A stretch of DNA of 64,000 nucleotides, taken from the NCBI RefSeq assembly GCF_010731595.1, contig NZ_AP022582.1:1798001-1862000 (forward strand). Direction: 5' to 3'. The stretch's first letter is position 1, and each line of letters begins with the position of its first letter. The notes below the pieces were generated by a model, which saw nothing but the letters and a program-made list of their open reading frames with translations, was not told where the DNA came from and made no database searches. This stretch comes from Mycobacterium seoulense. Lineage in GTDB: Bacteria > Actinomycetota > Actinomycetes > Mycobacteriales > Mycobacteriaceae. Below, piece by piece: positions 52,450 to 60,219 of the stretch. The position numbers and the translations under genes are program-made.

Positions 52450-53238
52450 TCAGTAGTCGGGTATCGGCAGCGGCGAATTGTTGGAGTCGATGCCGCCGTC
52501 GACATGGAAGGTCGCGTTGGTTGCGTAACAATCGCGGGTGCAGAGATACACCGCGAGCCGACCGAGGTCCTCGACGTCGCCCAGCCGATGCAGCGGGGTG
52601 GCCTCCTGCATCTTCTCCAGCGACCCGGGCATCAGATCCAGGCTGCCCTTCAGGCCGTCGGTGGCGAACGAACCCAGGGCTATGGCGTTGACGCGAATCT
52701 TGGGTGCCAGTTCCTGTGCCATCGCGCGGGTAAGAGCCTCGAGGCCGCCCTTCGCGACGCAATAGGCGGTCAGGGCGCGGATGCCGAACCGAGCTGACCC
52801 CGACGAGATATTGATGATGGAACCGTGCCCCGCATCGAGCATGTGCGGGGCAGCGAGCTGACTCATGATGAAGGCCGATGTCACACACCAGTCGAAGGTG
52901 TGCCGAAAGTCCTCGTCGGTGATGTCCAGAAACCTCGCATAGGTCGAGCCACCGACGTTGTTGACGAGAATGTCGATGCGGCCAAACCGCTCCATCGCGG
53001 CGTTCACGACCCGCTCTCCGTCGGGACGACTCATCGCGTCGGCGACGAGCGCCAGCCCCTTGCCGCCCGCGGACTCGATGCCTTGAATCGTGCCAACGAT
53101 ATCCGCCTCGGTACGTGCGGTCCCGACGACCGTGGCGCCCGCCTCTCCCAAGACCCGCGCTATCCCCGCGCCGACACCCTTCCCGGCGCCGGTGACGATC
53201 GCGACCTGTCCATCCAACCTGAATTGCTCCAATGCCAT
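52450..53238 (-). CDS. Short-chain dehydrogenase/reductase
   Basis: A 262-residue SDR of the FabG/alcohol-dehydrogenase type: TGAGKGVGAGIARVLGEAGATVVGTAR (the R-containing strand favours NADP), NNVGG, INISSGSARFG and YCVAKGG (catalytic Tyr/Lys), and a C-terminal DGGIDSNNS. ATG 53238 is followed upstream by a 212-base divergent region with a TGACT-AA-AGTCA operator. It is probably co-transcribed with the DapDH-like gene 64 bases downstream. Confidence 0.88.
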   Translation of the reverse strand: MALEQFRLDGQVAIVTGAGKGVGAGIARVLGEAGATVVGTARTEADIVGTIQGIESAGGKGLALVADAMSRPDGERVVNAAMERFGRIDILVNNVGGSTYARFLDITDEDFRHTFDWCVTSAFIMSQLAAPHMLDAGHGSIINISSGSARFGIRALTAYCVAKGGLEALTRAMAQELAPKIRVNAIALGSFATDGLKGSLDLMPGSLEKMQEATPLHRLGDVEDLGRLAVYLCTRDCYATNATFHVDGGIDSNNSPLPIPDY

Positions 53239-53293
53239 GCCGGACTCCCTAGGCCGCGTGTGACGGGTGCGCCGTTCAATCTATGAACGTTGC

Positions 53294-53305
53294 TGACTAA
53301 AGTCA
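53294..53305. promoter_or_regulatory. TGACT-N2-AGTCA inverted repeat, SDR/TetR divergent region
   Basis: TGACT-AA-AGTCA lies 56 bases upstream of the SDR start and 146 bases upstream of the TetR start. The same motif recurs at 55468 (exact) and, with a weaker arm, at 55318. It is a candidate operator for the TetR encoded at 53451. Confidence 0.6.
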
Positions 53306-53450
53306 ATGAATCCACACGGTCCCGACCAGAAGCGGTGTGCGCGGTCCAACAACGTCCAAGTAGTGCAAGCCTTTCTGACCAGGACACGGCATACTGGTCG
53401 AGGTAACCCTGAAACTCAGGCATGAGTCAGGTCAACGTGTGAGGGACGAA

Positions 53451-54050
53451 ATGGCTGTCACAGACCGGCTGTCGGCACGAGAAGCGAAGCGCCTGCAGAC
53501 AAGGGAACGATTGATGGGCGCCGCGATCGCGGAGTTCGCCCGCGCCGGGATGGCCGAGGCCGACGTCAGCGCGATCGTGGCAGCTGCGGGCGTAGCGCAC
53601 GGGACCTTCTTCTTCCACTTCCCCACCAAGGAGCATGTGCTGCTGGAGCTGGAGCGCCGCGAAGAGGACCGCATCGCAAAGCAATTCGCGCAATTCTTGA
53701 AGGCCAAGCACGATCTTGCGTCCGCCCTGAACGAGGCGGTCCGCTTGGTGATCGGATTGGAACGCCGGCTGGGCGATCTGCTTTTCAACGACTTTCTCGC
53801 GCTGCACTTCTCCCAAACTCGTCCGCCTACCGAGGACGGCAGGGATCACCCCCTGGTCGTCTTGGTCGCCGAGGAGATCGCGCAGGCTCAAGAACGCGGC
53901 GAGATCGATCCCGGCGTCAGCCCCATGAACAGTGCGGTGTTCTTCTTGCTCGGCCTCTACTCCCTGTTGATCACGACCAATCACTGGCCGACGGGCCGCG
54001 CACTGTTGGAGGATTACGTCGCGCGGACGTTGCGGAGTATGCGGCCCTGA
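53451..54050 (+). CDS. TetR family transcriptional regulator
   Basis: A 199-residue TetR repressor with HTH at about 14-58 (RERLMGAAIAEFARAGMAEADVSAIVAAAGVAHGTFFFHFPTKEHVLL). ATG 53451 has GAGGG 5-6 bases upstream; GTG 53439 is a longer alternative. It lies between the SDR operon and an oxidoreductase gene, with the TGACT-N2-AGTCA motif in its own control region and in two others nearby. It is therefore the best candidate regulator of the island's central operons. Confidence 0.87.
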   Translation: MAVTDRLSAREAKRLQTRERLMGAAIAEFARAGMAEADVSAIVAAAGVAHGTFFFHFPTKEHVLLELERREEDRIAKQFAQFLKAKHDLASALNEAVRLVIGLERRLGDLLFNDFLALHFSQTRPPTEDGRDHPLVVLVAEEIAQAQERGEIDPGVSPMNSAVFFLLGLYSLLITTNHWPTGRALLEDYVARTLRSMRP

Positions 54051-54060
54051 GGCCGGCGCG

Positions 54061-55188
54061 TCAGGGACGTATCACGCCGCGCAGCGGCATGAGCCCAAGT
54101 TCGTTGTGGGACATGAAGCCCGGCGGGGCGTCGCAGACGGCGGGAATGGCGTTCGCGGGGCCCATCGCGGTCCAGGTGTACCCGGGCAACGCGTAGCCGC
54201 CGTCAGGGTCCTGCGCCCCTTGGAGGATCAGCTCCGTGGACGAGTCACCCTCGATCACGATGCGGTAGTGATAATGCTGGGGCCAATCCTCCTGTGGTTC
54301 AATGGCATCGTAGGTGTCCATCGTGTAGATCTCGTGAAAGACGATGAGCGGCCTTCCCTCCACCCACGCCGTCCATTTGTGATGCTGGCGGGCCACGGTA
54401 CCCGCCTTGATCACTCCCTTGAAGCCCGGCATGTCGCTGGTCTCCCCGCCTTCGAAGGGGATGTCCCGCGTGGCAACGCCGAGCTCCACCTCCGTCGTGT
54501 ACCTCTCGACCGTCTTGCCCATGTTCTCGACGATCATTGCCATCGACTGTGCGAACAGCGGCCAGGCCTGCCCCAGCAGATTCGGGCCGTCCTCGAAACC
54601 GGCCGGATCGCTGCCCATCCCCATCTCGAACAAGTACTTCAGGGTGTCCCTGCCGAAGTTCACAACCTCGTAGATGTGGATGGTGTCGATTTGGCTGACA
54701 ATCCGGGCCAACGTCAGAACAAGGAGGTCACCCGCGAAACCTGGATTGACACCACCCGCGTGGAACGATGTACCACCCTCTAGGCACGCGGCGTGGATCT
54801 TGTCGATATCCGCCTGACTGTGCTCGGTTCGATACCACCACGCGCCGCCCGACGCGACCACGTTCTTCCCGCCGCGCAGCAGGCGGCAGACTTCATCGGG
54901 ATCGGACCACAGCGGCGCGTAGAACACGCAGTCGGCGTCAAGGGCCTCGATGGCCGCTTTGTCGTCGGTGGCCAGCACCCCGGTAGGTGGCTTGCCACAG
55001 AGCTCGCCGGCGTCTTTCCCGACCTTCTCGGGACGATTGCAGAGCACCCCGACCAGTTCGTAGGCCGGGTTATGAGCGAAATGGCGGAGCGCCACCGTTC
55101 CGACATTGCCTACGCCCCATTGGATGACGCGATACTTCCGCTCGACCGGCGACTTTCGGGTCACTGTGTTCTCTTCGGTGAGCGTCAT
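54061..55188 (-). CDS. DapDH-like oxidoreductase, copy 2
   Basis: A 375-residue paralogue of the proteins at 51303 and 60216. Rossmann motif YRVIQWGVGNVGTVALRHF, then YELVGVLCNRPEKVGKDAGELCG and GVNPGFAGDLLVLTLARI; C-terminal domain ends GPANAIPAVCDAPPGFMSHNELGLMPLRGV, also shared with copy 3. ATG 55188 has AAAGGAG 6 bases upstream. The TGAC-N4-GTCA symmetry at 55318 lies 130 bases upstream. It is convergent with the TetR gene, 10 bases apart. Confidence 0.85.
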   Translation of the reverse strand: MTLTEENTVTRKSPVERKYRVIQWGVGNVGTVALRHFAHNPAYELVGVLCNRPEKVGKDAGELCGKPPTGVLATDDKAAIEALDADCVFYAPLWSDPDEVCRLLRGGKNVVASGGAWWYRTEHSQADIDKIHAACLEGGTSFHAGGVNPGFAGDLLVLTLARIVSQIDTIHIYEVVNFGRDTLKYLFEMGMGSDPAGFEDGPNLLGQAWPLFAQSMAMIVENMGKTVERYTTEVELGVATRDIPFEGGETSDMPGFKGVIKAGTVARQHHKWTAWVEGRPLIVFHEIYTMDTYDAIEPQEDWPQHYHYRIVIEGDSSTELILQGAQDPDGGYALPGYTWTAMGPANAIPAVCDAPPGFMSHNELGLMPLRGVIRP

Positions 55189-55317
55189 TGCTACTCCTTT
55201 GCATGCACCGACTGCGCGATGACGAACGAGCGGTCTCGCCAGCGGCACACCAGGCCTGAAGGGGGGCGCTCGCTGAGCGTAGGCATCGGCCGATTGGTGT
55301 GTCAACGAGAAATAGCT

Positions 55318-55329
55318 TGACTTGTGTCA
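55318..55329. promoter_or_regulatory. Degenerate TGACT-N2-AGTCA-type repeat (TGACT-TG-TGTCA)
   Basis: TGACTTGTGTCA differs from the motif at 53294/55468 by one base in the right arm. It lies upstream of the minus-strand DapDH-like copy 2 and could control that gene. Confidence 0.45.
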
Positions 55330-55467
55330 GTAAGTGGGACCGGGCGTCCAGCAGGCAGCCACCCCGGTGCGGAAAGGATCGACGTTAGTTTGGCTTCACG
55401 GTCGATAGTTGCCGGGCGGGAGCCTGGCGTTTTGTTTCCCCTTGGGGTCTGTCGGGCCGGCACATAT

Positions 55468-55483
55468 GCTGACTACAGTCAGC
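55468..55483. promoter_or_regulatory. GCTGACT-AC-AGTCAGC operator at membrane-operon promoter
   Basis: A 16-base inverted repeat with perfect 7-base arms, ending 4 bases before a TATAGT -10-like hexamer (55488-55493). A repressor here would block the promoter of the operon starting at 55535. It is the strongest copy of the shared island motif. Confidence 0.65.
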
Positions 55484-55534
55484 CTGTTATAGTGCACACG
55501 CCGATCCAATCAGCGTCGATGATGGGGAGGGTTC

Positions 55535-56275
55535 GTGAATCATCCGAAGCTGCAAGGGCGCGATGCCGGCGTCGGCACGGCCACCCGCTCGACCGGCCCC
55601 GCGCCAGGTCTGACCATCGACGAGCACATGGAGCGGTCGCAACTCGCGCAGCGTCGGGCCGACAAATGGCTTATCTCCGGCAGTCTCCTGATCGGGACCG
55701 CGGCCCTGGGCGTCTTGGGGTTGCCGCTGTTTCTCTACGGAGTCCGGTTGCTGCGCCGCGCCCAGCGAGATGGCCTTTCGGTTCGCCCGATGCTGGTCAC
55801 GTTGCTCGGCTATCTCGTCATCATCGACGCCGCCATCAACACTGTGGGGTGGGCACTCGACCTGGTGGCAAGCCATACCCTGCTGGCCCGCGTCCTGCTC
55901 AACGGGTGGGGCAACATGTTCGACGCCGGCTACTTCTGGCACTACAACGAGCTGTGGGTCGGCGGCGCGGCCGGGCCTGGCGAAAAGGCCATGGAAGTCG
56001 GTCTCATCCTGACCGTCTTCACCATGCGAATCGCCGCTGCCATCGGATTCCTGCAAATGAAACGCTGGGGTCACCAATGGATGGTCATCACGTGCTGGAT
56101 GGGCGTGGTGATCTGGATTACCTACGTCTTCAACATGACCATGTTCGCCGACGTGCGCTTCGCCGGCGTAGTGCTGCCGGTCGTCGGCTGGTGGCTCTAC
56201 GACATCTTCTACATCACGCCCTTTCTGGCAATCCCCTATCTGCACACCGTCAACCGCGAACTGTTCATCGACTGA
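55535..56275 (+). CDS. Polytopic membrane protein A, paralogue of 59068 protein
   Basis: A 246-residue protein of no family I recognise. About 40 soluble N-terminal residues are followed by five or so hydrophobic segments. The stretch between the second and third segments holds a dense set of potential metal ligands: WGNMFDAGYFWHYNELWVGG (Asp, His, Glu). Others are IDAAINTVGWALDLVASHTL, KRWGHQWM and FNMTMFADVRF. All of these are also present in protein B (59068), roughly three quarters identical over the membrane part. GTG 55535 has GGGGAGG immediately upstream. The neighbouring NorD/NorQ-like pair suggests a metal-containing complex. Confidence 0.75.
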   Translation: MNHPKLQGRDAGVGTATRSTGPAPGLTIDEHMERSQLAQRRADKWLISGSLLIGTAALGVLGLPLFLYGVRLLRRAQRDGLSVRPMLVTLLGYLVIIDAAINTVGWALDLVASHTLLARVLLNGWGNMFDAGYFWHYNELWVGGAAGPGEKAMEVGLILTVFTMRIAAAIGFLQMKRWGHQWMVITCWMGVVIWITYVFNMTMFADVRFAGVVLPVVGWWLYDIFYITPFLAIPYLHTVNRELFID

Positions 56276-56454
56276 CATGCCGCACATGCTGTTCGACGAC
56301 CCGCATCGTCAGCCGATTCCGGTCCGACCGGCCGATCGCCCCGGGGAAATTTCGTTGCGGCGGAGGGTGTGTCGACATCCCGTCGGGCGGGGAAGCCGGC
56401 GAAGTCAACTCAAGCATCACTCGGCCGAGTGCGTGTCACCAAGGAGGTCAGATC

Positions 56455-56559
56455 GTGGCTTATGTGTGGGAAATCCTTCGGTACGTCGCCGCTTGGGGAG
56501 GTACCGGACTGATCATCTGGTTCTGGTATTGGCTGTTCTCCAACATTGGTACGTTCTGA
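56455..56559 (+). CDS. 34-residue single-helix membrane micropeptide
   Basis: GTG 56455 with a perfect AAGGAGGT at 56441-56448 (6-base spacing) begins a 34-residue frame, MAYVWEILRYVAAWGGTG… to …LFSNIGTF, with one strongly hydrophobic, Trp-rich helix. It is followed 39 bases on by the VWA gene. The perfect ribosome site and the match in size and place with the 42-residue peptide at 58943 argue that it is real. It resembles small accessory subunits of membrane oxidases in type, not in sequence. A 179-base stretch before it shows no clear gene. Confidence 0.7.
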   Translation: MAYVWEILRYVAAWGGTGLIIWFWYWLFSNIGTF

Positions 56560-56598
56560 ACGGTTCACCAGGCCACCGGGACGCGCGGGATTCGGCCA

Positions 56599-58122
56599 AT
56601 GGCTGACGATTCCGACGCGATGGCGCTGGAACGGAGTTGCTCCGTGACAGCGGTCGCGCTCAGCGAGCAACGTCGCGAGGGCGTCCGACTGGTCACCGGT
56701 GAACAGCGTCGCTTCGGTTTGAATGCAGCGCTGACGTTCGTTCATGTCCCCTACCCCGCCATGTCGGGTTGGACACGCAGGACCCTGACATGCGGTGTAG
56801 CCCTGCAGTGTTCGCCGTCGAAAGAGCGGATCACCCAATACCGCCTGAACGAGCTGTCCGCTCGCGAACTGCGCGCGCTCACGCTTGTCGAAGCCCGTGT
56901 CGCGCTCGGCTGGATCGCGTCGCGGTGGCCGGGCCTGCTCCCCGAGGTCCACCGACTGCTCCCGGAGGTGCACGCCGAAGCCGATGACATGGATGCAGCG
57001 GAAATGCTCAGGCGGGCAATCGCGTTGGCGACCACCGGCCAGGCATTGACGGTCCACCCGCTGCTGGGCCACCTGCCGCTGGCCTATACGGCGCCGCATG
57101 GCTTGACCGACAAGTTACGCCGCAGCTTCGGCCGGATGCCCTGGACGAGCGCGCAGAAACGGCTGCCGCGGCCGTACTCAGTTCCCGTCGGCGGCGATGG
57201 AGGCGTCCGCAATCCCAACCTGCCGCCCCCGAGCCGGCCCCAGGACAACGATTTCGACGTCACGCCCGAACACCGGCCCGGTATCCCCTATCCCGAATGG
57301 AATATGTGGACAAAGCAGTTCATGCACGACCACGTCGCCGTTATCGAGCATGCAGACGGCCGCCGCATTCGTCGTCCCGTGCCGGTCGCCGTCGACGTAC
57401 GCAAGTGGTTCGAAGAACACACCCATCGTGCGATGACAAACCGCCTCGAAGACGGATCCGACCTCGACGTCGACCAATACGTCAACCACTACATCGACCT
57501 GTCTACCGGCGAGGCCAAGGAGCCGCGGCTCTTCCGCGACTTGCTGCCCAGCAGCCGTGACGTCGCCACAGCGTTGCTGCTCGACGGCAGTTCGTCGCTA
57601 GGGGTACACGGCGGTCGAGTTTTCCAACTCGAATTGGCCTGTGCCGATGCGCTTTCGCGAGCCATGACGCTGGCCCGCGAACGCCATGGTGTCTTTGTGT
57701 TCACCGGCAACACTCGGCATCGAGTCGAAGTGCGGTGTCTGAAGGATTTCGACGATCGCCGGTTTGTGCCGCCGAGCGGGCTGGGCCTGTCCACCCGGGG
57801 ATACACGCGACTCGGTGCGCCACTGCGCCACTTGACGAGCCGGCTCATGGCGCAGCCCTCCGAGCGGCGCCTGCTGATCGTCATCGGCGACGGTCTCATC
57901 TCCGACGAGGGTTACGAGGGCCGTTATGCCTGGGCGGACGTCGCGCACGCCGTCGAGGAGGCGAACGACGCCGGTGTGTCGATGTACTACGTCGGCATCG
58001 GGCCGACCCGTGTCGATCCCCTTCCCGAGGTGTTCGGGCCCAGACGATCGCAACGAATCCGACGCGTAGAGGAGCTTCCCAGGGTGTTGGCTCACGTCCA
58101 CCGTGAACTGGTCGCCGCATGA
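56599..58122 (+). CDS. VWA-domain protein, NorD/CbbO-like
   Basis: A 507-residue soluble protein. The C-terminal 200 residues form a von Willebrand A domain with MIDAS DGSSS in ALLLDGSSSLG (near 335), the later FVFTGNTRHRVEV, and ISDEGYEGRYAWADVAHAVEEA, which is characteristic of NorD-type proteins. The N-terminal 300 residues are family-specific. NorD/CbbO proteins work with a NorQ/CbbQ AAA+ ATPase to insert or rescue metal centres in nitric oxide reductase, RubisCO or CO dehydrogenase. The stop overlaps the AAA+ gene by ATGA. No nor, cbb or cox structural gene is here, so the client must differ. Confidence 0.88.
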   Translation: MADDSDAMALERSCSVTAVALSEQRREGVRLVTGEQRRFGLNAALTFVHVPYPAMSGWTRRTLTCGVALQCSPSKERITQYRLNELSARELRALTLVEARVALGWIASRWPGLLPEVHRLLPEVHAEADDMDAAEMLRRAIALATTGQALTVHPLLGHLPLAYTAPHGLTDKLRRSFGRMPWTSAQKRLPRPYSVPVGGDGGVRNPNLPPPSRPQDNDFDVTPEHRPGIPYPEWNMWTKQFMHDHVAVIEHADGRRIRRPVPVAVDVRKWFEEHTHRAMTNRLEDGSDLDVDQYVNHYIDLSTGEAKEPRLFRDLLPSSRDVATALLLDGSSSLGVHGGRVFQLELACADALSRAMTLARERHGVFVFTGNTRHRVEVRCLKDFDDRRFVPPSGLGLSTRGYTRLGAPLRHLTSRLMAQPSERRLLIVIGDGLISDEGYEGRYAWADVAHAVEEANDAGVSMYYVGIGPTRVDPLPEVFGPRRSQRIRRVEELPRVLAHVHRELVAA

Positions 58123-58928
58123 ACGCCGCCACCGACATATATTTCGCGAACGGCAACGAAGTTCAGCTGTTCGAGCAGGCCTTCCGCCAGCACATGCCCG
58201 TGATGCTCACCGGCCCCACGGGTTGCGGCAAGACCCGTTTCGTCGAGCACATGGGCGTGCTGTTGCAACGACCGGTCGTCACCATCAGCTGCCACGACGA
58301 CCTCACCAGCTCCGACCTCGTCGGCCGCTTCATGGTGACCGGCGGCGACGTGGTCTGGACCGATGGCCCGCTGACCCGGGCCGTCAAAGCCGGCGCGATC
58401 TGCTACCTCGACGAAGTCGTCGAAGCCCGCCACGACTCGCTGGCCATCCTGCATTCGCTCACCGATCACCGCCGATCGCTGTACCTCGACCGAGCCGGCG
58501 AAGTCGTGACCGCGCCGGACACCTTCATGCTGGTGTGTTCGTACAACCCGGCATATCGCAGCTCGCTCAAGGAGCTCAAACCGTCGTTCCGCCAACGGTT
58601 CGTCACACTCACGATGAGGTATCTGCCGCCCGAGCGGGAGGCCGAAGTGATTGTCGCCGAGGCCGGGATTCCCATCGCAACGGCACGGCGGTTGGTCGAA
58701 TGCGCGGTTGCCATCCGCACTGCGGACGAAGCCTTTCACTTCGAGCCGCCGTCGACCAGGGTGCTGGTCACGGCGGCGCACCTGATCGCCGCCGGCGCAA
58801 CCGAACTGGAAGCGGCCGACGCGTGCGTACTGGCGCCACTGAGTAGCGACGGCGCGGTCACCGACGGTCTACGCGAGGTTGCTGCAGCCAGCCTGGCCGC
58901 CATCGACGCCCCGAGCGCAACCCCCTAA
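58119..58928 (+). CDS. MoxR-type AAA+ ATPase, NorQ/CbbQ-like
   Basis: A 269-residue AAA+ ATPase. Walker A GPTGCGKTRFVEH, Walker B ICYLDEVVEA, and the family's sensor segment YNPAYRSSLKELKPSFRQRFVTL (NP…LK.S.RQRF) define the CbbQ/NirQ/NorQ branch. It uses ATP to remodel a client metalloenzyme together with the VWA protein, with which its gene overlaps. Length is normal (about 265). A micropeptide and membrane protein B follow at once, pointing to those as clients. Confidence 0.92.
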   Translation: MNAATDIYFANGNEVQLFEQAFRQHMPVMLTGPTGCGKTRFVEHMGVLLQRPVVTISCHDDLTSSDLVGRFMVTGGDVVWTDGPLTRAVKAGAICYLDEVVEARHDSLAILHSLTDHRRSLYLDRAGEVVTAPDTFMLVCSYNPAYRSSLKELKPSFRQRFVTLTMRYLPPEREAEVIVAEAGIPIATARRLVECAVAIRTADEAFHFEPPSTRVLVTAAHLIAAGATELEAADACVLAPLSSDGAVTDGLREVAAASLAAIDAPSATP

Positions 58929-58942
58929 GAGAGGAGTCCGGC

Positions 58943-59071
58943 ATGGACCAACAGGAACAGAAGCGCAAACGGGCGCTCATCGTCTTCCAAATCTTCATCT
59001 ACGGCTACCTGCTGGTGATGTTCGGCATCCAGCTGTACATGTCGTTCGCCCGAGGGTGGTGGGATTTGTGA
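58943..59071 (+). CDS. 42-residue single-helix membrane micropeptide
   Basis: ATG 58943 with GAGGAG at 58931-58936 starts a 42-residue frame: basic N-terminus (MDQQEQKRKRALIVFQ…), one hydrophobic helix (about 12-33) and a Trp-rich end …ARGWWDL. Its TGA overlaps the GTG of protein B (GTGA), so it is translated together with B. It mirrors the 34-residue peptide of the A half of the operon. Confidence 0.75.
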   Translation: MDQQEQKRKRALIVFQIFIYGYLLVMFGIQLYMSFARGWWDL

Positions 59072-59766
59072 AACCTGTTGTCGCGCAGACAGCAAGCGCA
59101 GTCAGCCTCGAGGATCACCACGGCGAGTCCCGCCTTGCGCAGCGCCGCGCCGACAAGTGGATGATCATCGGCGCCGCCCTGATGGGCATGTGGGCTCCGG
59201 GGCTCATCGGATTTCCCATCTTCATGCGTGGGGTGTGGCTGCAGCGCCAGGCACTGCGGGCCGGCTTGTCGGTCCGGCCCATGATCGTGACCCTCATCGG
59301 TTATCTGGTGCTGATCGACGGAATGCTGAACAGCCTCGGCTGGGCCCTGGACCTGGTCGCCAACCACACCTTGATCAACCGGGTGCTGATGGTTGGGTGG
59401 GGCAACATGTTTGACGCCGGCTACTTCTGGCACTACAACGAGCTCTGGATCGGCGGTGCGGCGGGCCCTGGCGAAAAGGCCTACGTGGCAGGGCTGATCC
59501 TCACGGTGTTCTCCATGCGGGTGGCCGCGGCGATCGGGTTTCTGCAGATGAAGCGCTGGGGCCATCAGTGGATGGTCGTCACCTGCTGGATGGGCGTGGT
59601 GATCTGGTCCGCGTATGTGTTCAACATGACGATGTTCGCCGACGTGCGGTACGCCGGTGTGGTGTTCCCGGTCATCGGCTGGTGGCTCTATGACATCTTC
59701 TACATCACCCCCTTCCTCGCCATCCCGTACCTGCACACTGTCAACCGCGAAATCTTCTCCGACTGA
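59068..59766 (+). CDS. Polytopic membrane protein B, paralogue of 55535 protein
   Basis: A 232-residue membrane protein nearly the same as protein A from SRLAQRRADKW to the end, including WGNMFDAGYFWHYNELW, GPGEKA, FLQMKRWGHQWMV, VFNMTMFADVRYAGVVFPVIGWWLYDIFYITPFLAIPYLHT. Only the N-terminus differs. GTG 59068 overlaps the micropeptide stop. Presumably A and B form a heteromer, or one is the later copy with its own role. The retained His, Asp and Glu positions fit metal binding but no known family. Confidence 0.78.
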   Translation: MKPVVAQTASAVSLEDHHGESRLAQRRADKWMIIGAALMGMWAPGLIGFPIFMRGVWLQRQALRAGLSVRPMIVTLIGYLVLIDGMLNSLGWALDLVANHTLINRVLMVGWGNMFDAGYFWHYNELWIGGAAGPGEKAYVAGLILTVFSMRVAAAIGFLQMKRWGHQWMVVTCWMGVVIWSAYVFNMTMFADVRYAGVVFPVIGWWLYDIFYITPFLAIPYLHTVNREIFSD

Positions 59767-59787
59767 ACAGGTTTAAGGAGCAAAGCC

Positions 59788-60219
59788 ATGACCGCACCGA
59801 CACCCACCGACGAGCAAGATCCCACCGCCGGTCTCGAGCCGGGGACCACGCCGTACTACGCGCGAATGCACAAATGGATCAAACGGGCCGTGCTGGTATG
59901 CCTGGTCGCCCTGGTCATCGAGGGTGCATTCACCTTGCCGTTCATGGCGGTCTACTACGGCTACCCGACCCTGAGTCTCACGCAGATCTGCAGTGAGCTG
60001 CTGAAGATTCGATACTCCAACGACACCCTGGAGTGCAAGTACCCGTACCCGCCCTTCGGGCCGCCGGAGGGCGCCGAAGGCAAGGCCACCGCGCAGGATG
60101 TGTGGGGGATCCAGCCGATACCGAAGTACCACAGGCTCGGGTTCCGCGAATTGGTCAGGATCCACAACGAGCGGCTCGCTCGCCAGGCGGCCCAACAGCA
60201 CGCGGCGCCGCACCCGTGA
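59788..60219 (+). CDS. Single-helix anchored protein with extracytoplasmic Cys domain
   Basis: A 143-residue protein. A cytosolic N-terminus of about 28 residues, one hydrophobic helix ([21 protein letters not shown]), then a 90-residue outer domain with two Cys (…[10 protein letters not shown]…, …[12 protein letters not shown]) that may form a disulfide and a helical end. AAGGAG precedes ATG 59788. The stop overlaps DapDH-like copy 3 by GTGA. Unknown family. Best guess: an accessory subunit of the A/B membrane complex. Confidence 0.75.
   Translation: MTAPTPTDEQDPTAGLEPGTTPYYARMHKWIKRAVLVCLVALVIEGAFTLPFMAVYYGYPTLSLTQICSELLKIRYSNDTLECKYPYPPFGPPEGAEGKATAQDVWGIQPIPKYHRLGFRELVRIHNERLARQAAQQHAAPHP

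Larger units (their letters stand above)
55189..55534. other. Divergent control region of the island
   Basis: 346 bases without a convincing gene between copy 2 of the DapDH-like family and the membrane-protein operon. It contains two versions of the TGACT/AGTCA motif (55318-55329 and 55468-55483), a TATAGT -10-like hexamer at 55488-55493, and the GGGGAGG ribosome site at 55524-55530. Both operons should be controlled from here. Confidence 0.65.

Noticed and set aside
56278..56606. 109-residue open frame between membrane protein A and the VWA gene
   Set aside because: The first 25 residues look plausible, but the rest is arginine-rich and overlaps the better supported 34-residue micropeptide in another frame. 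No good ribosome site.
55535..59766. Membrane proteins A and B as particulate methane/ammonia monooxygenase subunits
   Set aside because: A loose likeness (WG…FW…EL) to PmoC was noticed, but the spacing of ligands differs and no PmoA or PmoB partner is present. Kept only as a structural comparison to test.
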